Position numbers and translations under genes: made by a program. A stretch of 64,000 nucleotides of DNA from Nostoc sp. CHAB 5844 (GTDB lineage Bacteria; Cyanobacteriota; Cyanobacteriia; Cyanobacteriales; Nostocaceae), in the NCBI RefSeq assembly GCF_020829595.1, contig NZ_JAIVFW010000017.1, positions 1-64,000 of the forward strand. Direction: 5' to 3'. Positions 53,859 to 61,006 of this stretch are shown piece by piece. Under the pieces are notes generated by a model. That model was not told the DNA's origin and searched no databases. It worked only from the letters and a program-made list of their open reading frames with translations. Numbering within the stretch: the stretch's first letter is position 1; every line of letters starts with the position of its first letter.

Positions 53859-54077
53859 AGAGGTTGTTTGAAAAGTGCTATGTTGTGATTTTAATCAAAT
53901 TATTACCCCCCTTAATCCCCCCTTTCCAAGGGGGGAAACCAGAAATCCAGTTCCCTCACGCCACGTGCTTCAAGTCGGCAAAGCCGCCCAACGCAGTGGC
54001 TCCCCTTTCCAAGGGGAGGGTTAGGGTAGGGTAAAAAAATATTTGACACATCAATCATGACTTTTCAAACATACTCT
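53859..54077. mobile_element. MITE-like element 2 (219 bp)
   Basis: Ends AGAGGTTGTTTGAAAAGT and ACTTTTCAAACATACTCT form 18-bp inverted repeats with two mismatches. The interior contains GGGGGAAACC and AGTGGCTCCCC repeat pieces and ends with CATGACTT. Its left half is nearly the reverse complement of the right half of element 3 (59006-59248), showing common origin with opposite orientation. Confidence 0.75.
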
Positions 54078-54218
54078 AATGTAGAGATTGTCTTCCAGAC
54101 AGCCCTCTGTTTGAATCAAAGATTTGCCCCAATCCGGCTGAACCGGATTGGGGCGTAGGACGCGCTTTGCGATCGCACTCGTTGCAAACATGCACTAGCA
54201 AGACTGAGAAACGCTATA

Positions 54219-55352
54219 TTAATCCCAACGTATAGTTACCTTCAATTCTTGAGGAACTGTATGTTTAAGTAAAGTACTTTGATTGCACACATCATCAAAT
54301 GGGAATCCATAAGCTTTATTCTTTATGCTATGAAGATGCCAGAATTCAGCATAATAATTAGCAGGAGGTTTTTCATCATTAGCATTAGCAGGATCTTTTT
54401 TGTAGTACTCTGTTGGTTCACATTTTTTTTCCGGATGCTCTAATATGTGCCTGTTAAACATGGCGCTAATTTGAGCTTGAATTGCCTTTTGAATCCCCTG
54501 GCCTGTTGCAAATACTCCACTACATTCAAAAACTTCCCAGGATTTAGGATAGTTAATTGTATACTTTGTATCAGGAGAATCAGCTTTGGTAAAAGTAAAG
54601 ATTTTATTTTCTACTTTTCCGATAAATGTTCCCTCTTGTATTGAAAGTTCAAGTTGATATTTCGTGTAATATCGCCACATCCTGCTAATATAATCATCGA
54701 AGTATGTTGCGTTATCGCCACCATTACCAAAACTTCCTTTAAATGGCGCTATTATTCTATATGGTTTCTGAACCAAAGATTGAAATTTTGCTGGCACTGT
54801 CTTAGCGTATTGATCAAATAAATAGCTTCTCGTTCTATCTTCAAGTATGCCAGCTTCGTCTCGATGTTCATCAGTTGCTATTAATTCAATGACCATTGGA
54901 AACCCAAATTGGTCTACTTGAGTAGTATTGCCGTGGAAGCCTATATCATCGATGGTAAACTCTAACCAATCAAAGTAAACGTCTACATTGGGGTCAGATG
55001 GATTAGCCGTGTCCGGTTGAATAAAAGTATTTGCGTGACTGATTTTTAAATACATTGGCGAACCCAGACTAATGTAAACTCTACCCGAAATAATATGTGT
55101 TTTAGGTGGAACTTCTATTTCATGAACCTGATTAACAGTGTAGAAATAATTACACCAGTTTTGTCCATTTTTAGTGAGAGAACCTTCTGCATTATTATCA
55201 CTAACATTACATGGAATTAAGTCACCATCTTTATTAAGGTGACAAGTTTGACCCGATGCATTATTACCAATAATTGCAAAGTAAATTTCCCCGTTTTGGT
55301 TTGTATTGTTGATAAATGATTGGTTTGTCTTGTCGATAAATGTAAATTTCAT
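54219..55352 (-). CDS. GH64-type beta-1,3-glucanase-like protein
   Basis: This 377-residue protein resembles glycoside hydrolase family 64 (laminaripentaose-producing beta-1,3-glucanase, thaumatin-like fold). The segment DWLEFTIDDIGFHGNTTQVD places Glu131 and Asp147 sixteen residues apart, matching the catalytic pair spacing (Glu154/Asp170) reported for the Streptomyces enzyme, followed by QFGFPMVIEL. The start ATG at 55352 follows GGAG; an upstream extension of the frame at 55514 crosses repeats. There is no signal peptide, so it may act inside the cell or be exported otherwise. The flanks carry MITE and repeat sequences. Confidence 0.8.
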   Translation of the reverse strand: MKFTFIDKTNQSFINNTNQNGEIYFAIIGNNASGQTCHLNKDGDLIPCNVSDNNAEGSLTKNGQNWCNYFYTVNQVHEIEVPPKTHIISGRVYISLGSPMYLKISHANTFIQPDTANPSDPNVDVYFDWLEFTIDDIGFHGNTTQVDQFGFPMVIELIATDEHRDEAGILEDRTRSYLFDQYAKTVPAKFQSLVQKPYRIIAPFKGSFGNGGDNATYFDDYISRMWRYYTKYQLELSIQEGTFIGKVENKIFTFTKADSPDTKYTINYPKSWEVFECSGVFATGQGIQKAIQAQISAMFNRHILEHPEKKCEPTEYYKKDPANANDEKPPANYYAEFWHLHSIKNKAYGFPFDDVCNQSTLLKHTVPQELKVTIRWD

Positions 55353-56068
55353 GATGTTACTCCTTGAAAATTGAGTTGTATGGTTCTTTGCTACAGATTT
55401 TGTGCGACGATCGCACGGTTCACTGATGAAAAGTGGAGCGCAAACATTTAAACGAGGCAACTGCACCTGCAAGAGTGATGAGAAAATATTGTTTAGTAAT
55501 TCGCCATGCACCATGCGATACGCGCAACATCAAGCCAGAGGCTTATCGCTCAAGGTTTGCCTATATCCATCGAGAATTATTTGAAGGAAGTGCGATCGCC
55601 TATCTTGTTTGGTGCGATCGCGCTCTTGTGTTATCCTCAAACCCATCACTGATTTCTCATCTACAGTTGGGAAATATTCAGGTGCGATCGCTCAAGGTTT
55701 GCCTATGTCGATTGAGAATTATTTGAAGGAAGTGCGATCGCCTATCTTGTCTGGTGCGATCGCGCTCTGGTGTTATCCTCAAAACCATCACTGATTTCTC
55801 AGCTACAGTTGGGAAGTATTCGGGTGCGATCGCCCTCAAAAAATCCACTTGTAAATAATCCGGCTATTTGCGATGAGTCGGGGCATGAAAGGCTCTTTGT
55901 CTCATCAAGAAGCATGACTCATCACTGGAAATTTGCAGGCGGGAATTTTGTAGAGTGGGTTAGCCTATAATCCTCTGCCAAGACGATGGTTTGTTAGGTT
56001 TCGTGCCTCAACCCAACCTACAAGATCGGGCGATGATCGCTTGTACTCTATCTACCTGCAAACTGCTG
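55353..56068. other. Repeat-rich intergenic region between GH64 and Nudix genes
   Basis: 716 bases with several HIP1 octamers and a 142-bp direct repeat (listed separately); open frames in it are repeats read through. No credible gene. Confidence 0.55.
55547..55830. repeat. 142-bp tandem duplication
   Basis: A unit beginning CGCTCAAGGTTTGCCTAT at 55547 recurs at 55689, 142 bp later, with only a few differences; the second copy ends at 55830 before another partial. Each unit carries several GCGATCGC octamers and GAGAATTATTTGAAGGAAG. Slipped-strand or unequal recombination at HIP1 sites would explain it. Confidence 0.85.
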
Positions 56069-58420
56069 TCAAGATCTAACTCTAACCCTTAGCTGACTTC
56101 GCAGATTAGTCAAAATTTTGTAAAACCAGTTTAGATCGTCGTCATTCCTCCATCGTGTAATTGTCTGCCATCTATCTTCAAGGTTCCACTGTTCGGCATA
56201 TTCAAGTTCGTTGTCAATAGGACTATCAGGAAAATCTCTTCGTAAGCCCATATAATCCTCTTTGCGGTATCTTCTATCTCGCACTTCGTCGGCAGCTATC
56301 TTCCCAGCTTCAAGATTTTGATTAACCCTGGTAAGCAATCGGCGAAGTTTTTCGGTGTCGAAATAAAAGTAGACACCATAATATATAACTTTAGAATTTT
56401 TTATCTCATCGTGACCTTCAAATGGTTCTATCGATACCGTGAAATCACTCATATTTATATTTGTCTCCTCAAAAAATTCTCTATAAGCAGCTAGGAAAGC
56501 GCTACCCTCTTCCATCTCACCACCTGGGAATGCATTTTTGCCCCTACCATTTAATCTCCTCCCATCTGGATAGATATCTCCTATATCGTCATGTCCTTTT
56601 TCATGGAAAAAGTAACCGAGTATGTTTTTCTTTGCTATGATAAAATTTCCTTGCATATCGTGAGCGACAGCATAGACGTATTTTATTTTGCCTTTATTTT
56701 TTTTGGTGCTTGTTTCAGCTATATTCTTCGTCTTCTGTGATGCTTCTGTTGCCCCGCCTTCTTTTGAGTTGAAGTTAGCAGATTGCCTTAAACCTTTTTC
56801 AAATTCAAGCTTATTGTCTTGGGATAGCTCTATCTTTGCTTTGTCTCCAGATTCTCCAACTGCTACATAAGAATTGGCATCTAAAGCGTTTGTCATAAAT
56901 AAAGGTGATGGTTTCCCTAGCAGATCCGGGATTAGAATACTTCCAATTTCTGTAATGCCAAACCATCCATCAGTACCCAAATCCCTCTTTTGTAAAGAAT
57001 TGTCTAGGGTCTCTATTATCGTATCGTATACGTCTTTAGAAGGAACCGTATTGCATTCACAATGAAATCCCAGTCCTTCAGGTGCTGTCATCTTCATCTT
57101 CCAATCACCAGGCTTGGGGTCTTTGACAATAAGACATCGAACTGAAGAACCGGACATGATTACCAGTTGGTTTTCTTCTTCAATATTGCGATCGTATTTG
57201 GTTCCATCAGGGTCTTCAATTGTCAGTACTGCACCATCTGGGAAGTCAACAGTGTCATCGTCTTTAGTGAGAACTGCATAGAAATAAGGCGCTCCCTCTT
57301 CGACATTCATCGTATGGCTGGAGTTATGCTCTTGTTTGTTATCAGCAGTGCTATTACATGCACAATAACAATATGAATTTTCACCTACCAATACAGTCCA
57401 AGGAGTAGAAACGGAGAATTCAATGTAATCAGCCAAGTCATAGGCATCTTCTTTTTCGTCTTTGAACAGAGCTAACGTGTAGATGACACCCGGTGTAAAT
57501 TTGTAATTAAAGTTAACTGTCCCTTCCTTACCTTCGTCCTTGGAAACCTTACGCCAGTCTTTTTCTTCTTCTATATTTTTATTGAGATTATCCCAAGGTG
57601 GCATTACGCCGCGATAGAGAACCCACCATTGGTTGTCAGGGTCAGCAGAAATCTGGTAGTCAAATGTGATAGTATTCTCCGAAGTCTTAAGGTTAGAGAG
57701 GGTATTTTTGAGGGTATTATCTTCTAGCGGAACGCAAAATGTATAGTAATCAGCTAAGTCATGGGCATTTTCAAATTCGTTTTTGAATAGAGCTAACGTG
57801 TAGATGGCACCTGGTTTAAAGTCGTAATCCTTAATCTCAGTCTCGTTACTGGTAACCCACCTCCAGTATTCTTTATTTTCATTGAGATTATCATTTCGCA
57901 TTACGCCGCGATAGAGAACCCACCATTGCCAATAATGATATTCGGCAGAAATCTGGTAGTCAAATGTGATAGTATTCTCCGAAATTTTAAGGTTAGAGAG
58001 CTTATCGTCTTCTGGCGGAACGCGAAATTCAACGTAATCAGCCAAGTCATGGGCATTTTCTGTTTCGTCTTTGAATAGAGCTAATGTGTAGATGACATTT
58101 GGTCTAAATTTGTAATCATAGCTAACTGTCCCTTTCTTACCTTCGTCCTCGGCCTTGATATCATATTTAATTGGCGGCTCTTCCTTATTTTCCTTGGGAA
58201 CCCAATCCCAGTATTCTTTCTTTTTATCGGGCTGCTTTTCTTTCTTGTCCTTGAGATCGCTCCCATCTGGAAGCACGCCGCGATAGAGAACCCACCATTG
58301 GTAATTAGGTTTGGCAGAAATTTGGTACTCAAATGTGATATTTTTATCCGAAATTTTATGGTCTAATATTCGGTCTGTTTTAGAAAACTGTGTCCTCTTC
58401 GTTAACCGATCAATATCCAT
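56069..58420 (-). CDS. Triple-repeat protein with C-terminal degenerate Nudix domain
   Basis: A 783-residue protein with an unusual layout. Three repeats of about 100 residues cover roughly 20-135, 140-233 and 240-337, each with ITF(D/E)YQISA, QWWVLYRGV and YTLALFK-E-ENAHDLADY. A beta-rich domain with two C-x-C pairs (about 349-460) follows, then a Nudix domain (about 575-783). Its box FPGGEMEEGSAFLAAYREFFEE (633-652) keeps REFFEE but has Gly at the first conserved Glu and Asn at the final Gly. GGAGG precedes ATG 58420. An array of 71-nt repeats lies upstream. Function unknown; a nucleotide-linked role is likely. Confidence 0.75.
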   Translation of the reverse strand: MDIDRLTKRTQFSKTDRILDHKISDKNITFEYQISAKPNYQWWVLYRGVLPDGSDLKDKKEKQPDKKKEYWDWVPKENKEEPPIKYDIKAEDEGKKGTVSYDYKFRPNVIYTLALFKDETENAHDLADYVEFRVPPEDDKLSNLKISENTITFDYQISAEYHYWQWWVLYRGVMRNDNLNENKEYWRWVTSNETEIKDYDFKPGAIYTLALFKNEFENAHDLADYYTFCVPLEDNTLKNTLSNLKTSENTITFDYQISADPDNQWWVLYRGVMPPWDNLNKNIEEEKDWRKVSKDEGKEGTVNFNYKFTPGVIYTLALFKDEKEDAYDLADYIEFSVSTPWTVLVGENSYCYCACNSTADNKQEHNSSHTMNVEEGAPYFYAVLTKDDDTVDFPDGAVLTIEDPDGTKYDRNIEEENQLVIMSGSSVRCLIVKDPKPGDWKMKMTAPEGLGFHCECNTVPSKDVYDTIIETLDNSLQKRDLGTDGWFGITEIGSILIPDLLGKPSPLFMTNALDANSYVAVGESGDKAKIELSQDNKLEFEKGLRQSANFNSKEGGATEASQKTKNIAETSTKKNKGKIKYVYAVAHDMQGNFIIAKKNILGYFFHEKGHDDIGDIYPDGRRLNGRGKNAFPGGEMEEGSAFLAAYREFFEETNINMSDFTVSIEPFEGHDEIKNSKVIYYGVYFYFDTEKLRRLLTRVNQNLEAGKIAADEVRDRRYRKEDYMGLRRDFPDSPIDNELEYAEQWNLEDRWQTITRWRNDDDLNWFYKILTNLRSQLRVRVRS

Positions 58421-58548
58421 GTTTTTTCCTCCAAAATCGTTTGTAGATAATTGTCGAAGTCGCGTGTCCAACCGCCAGTCATGACGGCGTGACTTGAAGG
58501 CTTGGTAAAAAATGGAGTATAGTCTGCACTTGGTAGAGCTACCCTCTC

Positions 58549-58736
58549 CTCTAATTCTTAATTGGTAGTAGTGAGATCAGTTTATTCACTGTGGAAAATC
58601 AGAGGTTTTTAGCTGAACCTTCTAATTCTTAATTGGTAGCAGTGAGATCAGTTTATTCACTGTGGAAAATTAGAGGTTTTTAGCTGAACCTTCTAATTCT
58701 TAATTGGTAGCAGTGAGACTGATTTATTCACTATCT
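58549..58736 (-). ncRNA. 71-nt tandem repeat array 2 (candidate small-RNA units)
   Basis: Two complete 71-nt units and a truncated third read 5' to 3' on the minus strand toward the 56069-58420 gene: a TAAACT or TAAATC box, then TCTCACTGCTACCAATTAAG, then TTAGAAGG paired with CCTCTAA or CCTCTGA and a TTTTCC run. The last unit runs into a different leader (GAGAGGGTAGCTC), so its box may drive the Nudix gene. This is the same unit as array 1 at 51932, with the two arrays facing each other over the island. Confidence 0.55.
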
Positions 58737-59005
58737 AAAGCCGCCACGATGACTCCACATAGGCGCAAAGCAAGGCTAAGTCTTGATTAGCAGGAAAAAT
58801 TACATATGAGTCTTGAGCTTTCAATGACAGTTAATCGAATTTTTTAACCTAATTTCAACCTTAATATACTTGACAGAAATGTCTGCTTTGGATACACATA
58901 ATTATTTTTTTTGCAAGTCATATTAGTAGCTAGAAATTTATTGATATCCTCGCCTATGCATAAATTGATTGTGTTAATACGTATAGTTAATATAGGATTC
59001 CACTA

Positions 59006-59248
59006 AGAGGATGTTTGAAAAGTCATGATTGATGTATCAAATATTTTTACCCCACCCTAACCCTCCCCTTATAAAGGGGAGGGAACTGGATTTTCTTGTT
59101 TTCCCCCTTTATAAGATGGTTTTGCTGGGGTAGAACTTCCACAAGCTAGAGGGAACTGGATTTTCTTATTTCCCCCCTTTATAAGGGGGGATTAAGGGGG
59201 GTAATAATTTGATTAAAATCACAATATGCTACTTTTCAAACAACCTCT
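59006..59248. mobile_element. MITE-like element 3 (243 bp)
   Basis: Ends AGAGGATGTTTGAAAAGT and ACTTTTCAAACAACCTCT form 18-bp inverted repeats with two mismatches. The inner part has the AGGGGAGGGAACTGGATTTTCTT segment twice in nearly identical form. Its right half is nearly the reverse complement of the left of element 2, so both are copies of one element. Confidence 0.75.
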
Positions 59249-59275
59249 AAATTTCCTTTTTAAGAGGAGAGTAAA

Positions 59276-60148
59276 ATGTCTAAAAATATCTATGGGTTTG
59301 TACTAGTAGCATCTAGGAATATCAAATGGATGCTAACAATGGCTCTTGTTTTAAGCAGCGTTACCTATTATCCAGCAAAGGTAACAGCCCAAACTAAACA
59401 ACCAGCAACCACGAAGCAGCCCGCGCAACCAGCCAAAGGTAGGACTTCACCTCAACAACCTACCTCTCGACCAGTTTTTGTTTTGCCAAAAATACCTGCT
59501 CGCTTAAGTCCGATCTCTGGGCGGAGAGCAGGAATGGGTAGCCGGGATAATTGTCCTGCGGTGACAACTGCACTCACTGCTTTAGTACCGTTGCAAGAGG
59601 AACAACAGGTTAGTAAACAAACAGACAAACCAGTTTCCGGGATTGTGGGGGGACTAACCACCTCTGAACGACCAACGTTTTGGTTTTACGTTCCCTACAC
59701 TCAAGATTTAACAGCTAGTGCTGAATTTATCTTACAAGATAGTGCGGGAAACGATATTTATAGAAATGCGATCGCACTACCTCCAAAGCCTGGTGTCATA
59801 GGTGTTTCTCTCCCATTCAATGCATCCTTGCAAGTAGGAAAAACATATCGCTGGTATTTAAAAGTCCTTTGCAATCAACAACAAACAGCAAGTGTTCCTA
59901 TTTATGTAGAAGGAGATATTCAAAGAGTCAATTTGGATTCTCATGTGATGCAGCAGTCGCAAGCAGCAGTCGAACCACGACAAAAGGTTGCAATTTATGC
60001 GGCTAATGGGATTTGGTTTGATTCTCTGACTATGCTGGCACAACTGCGCCAGAAGAATCCTAATGATACATCTGTTGTTGAAGATTGGCAAAGTCTATTA
60101 AGGTCTGTCAATTTGGATAATGTTGCTACGGCTCCTCTGGTAAAATAA
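59276..60148 (+). CDS. DUF928-family secreted protein
   Basis: A 290-residue protein with a signal-type hydrophobic segment (MLTMALVLSSVTYYPAKVTAQ, about residues 19-39), a Pro/Gln/Thr-rich linker, and the DUF928 core: TTSERPTFWFYVPYT (about 128-142) and YRWYLKVLCNQQQ. DUF928 proteins are common in filamentous cyanobacteria, often next to CHAT or two-partner secretion genes as here. The role is unknown. AAGAGGAGAG precedes the ATG. Confidence 0.85.
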   Translation: MSKNIYGFVLVASRNIKWMLTMALVLSSVTYYPAKVTAQTKQPATTKQPAQPAKGRTSPQQPTSRPVFVLPKIPARLSPISGRRAGMGSRDNCPAVTTALTALVPLQEEQQVSKQTDKPVSGIVGGLTTSERPTFWFYVPYTQDLTASAEFILQDSAGNDIYRNAIALPPKPGVIGVSLPFNASLQVGKTYRWYLKVLCNQQQTASVPIYVEGDIQRVNLDSHVMQQSQAAVEPRQKVAIYAANGIWFDSLTMLAQLRQKNPNDTSVVEDWQSLLRSVNLDNVATAPLVK

Positions 60149-60316
60149 TAAGCTGATGCGCTTTGAAATTGCATAACTCTACTCGCCAGAAAGACGCGCG
60201 GATACTTGCAACGGGGTGTATGATAATATTCTCAATTTTTACATCCTTTGAGACGACACCACCAAGATCTCTTTTCCATCCGTTGCAGCGCAGTGTTAGC
60301 CTGCTGGCAACTACAG

Positions 60317-60607
60317 CTATTTTCGATTCTTCCAGTATTTAGGCTCTCGGCTGCAATGCATCACTGCCAAAATCAAGATGTAATCCTGCTCAATTGTGTA
60401 AAGGATTCCATACGGAAATTTGCGTGTCATACATCGCCGAACATCTTCATCAATCAAAATGTAGCGTGTAGGGGATTCTCTAATTCGGTAAACTGCATCC
60501 TCGACAGCATCAATAAACGCCTGTGCTACCTCAACTCGCTGTTCCATGTAGTATTGAACAGACTCAGCATATTCTGTGAGGGCTTCAGGGTGAAAGGCAT
60601 ACTTCAT
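60317..60607 (-). CDS. RelE/ParE-family toxin
   Basis: This 96-residue protein has the ParE/RelE fold pattern: FHPEALTEYAESVQYYME at the N-terminal helices, then RIRESPTRYILIDEDVRRCMTRKFPYGILYTI and the C-terminal AVMHCSREPKYWKNR with a conserved Arg and Trp. RelE members cut mRNA at the ribosome and ParE members inhibit gyrase; the two are not separable here. It follows the antitoxin gene with a 4-bp ATGA overlap, the usual toxin-antitoxin layout. Confidence 0.87.
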   Translation of the reverse strand: MKYAFHPEALTEYAESVQYYMEQRVEVAQAFIDAVEDAVYRIRESPTRYILIDEDVRRCMTRKFPYGILYTIEQDYILILAVMHCSREPKYWKNRK

Positions 60608-60834
60608 TGATTTAGCAACCGTCTCACCTGGCTCAATGCTTCTTCTCCTGGGATCGGCTGTACAGAACCGTTGCGAATCTGATCTCGTCGTTTTTTGGCT
60701 TCAGTAAGCCAAGCTGCTTGAATAGTCGGATCGGTATCAAACTCAAGACTTTCAACTAACTTCTCTGCTAGAAGCGCCCTAGACACACTAGGGAGAGCTA
60801 GGAGTTCTTCTGTTATCTGCTCAATTGACCGCAT
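60604..60834 (-). CDS. Addiction-module antitoxin (PF09720-like)
   Basis: This is a 76-residue helical acidic protein beginning MRSIEQITEELLALPSVSRALLAEKLVES, the pattern of the small addiction-module component family. It should bind and neutralise the ParE-type toxin encoded directly after it and repress the pair. The frame opens at a TTG at 60846; the ATG at 60834 has GAGGAGC just upstream, so I chose it. Confidence 0.87.
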   Translation of the reverse strand: MRSIEQITEELLALPSVSRALLAEKLVESLEFDTDPTIQAAWLTEAKKRRDQIRNGSVQPIPGEEALSQVRRLLNQ

Positions 60835-61006
60835 AGCTCCTCGCAAGATAGAAAATCTTGCTTATGATTTTAGCAAGATCCATTAACAAAAAAACTCAAA
60901 ATAACTTCAAATTCATGGCGTGTGCGTTCCATTGTGAAACTCGTTTGATAAACCAACTCTGAGCTAGTCTGCTTCAGGTAAATCACGACTTGTTGCAACT
61001 GTTTTT

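Larger units (their letters stand above)
58421..59275. other. Repeat-rich region between Nudix and DUF928 genes
   Basis: 855 bases holding array 2 of 71-nt repeats (58549-58736) and MITE element 3 (59006-59248). The rest is A+T-rich and holds a short plus-strand frame at 58751 with no evidence of coding. Confidence 0.55.

Noticed and set aside
55402-55970. Frames of 60-97 codons in the 142-bp repeat
   Set aside because: They follow the repeat unit and stop at its ends, with no protein similarity seen.
51932-58736. 71-nt repeat arrays as CRISPR arrays
   Set aside because: Units repeat over their whole length without unique spacers, and no cas genes are near.
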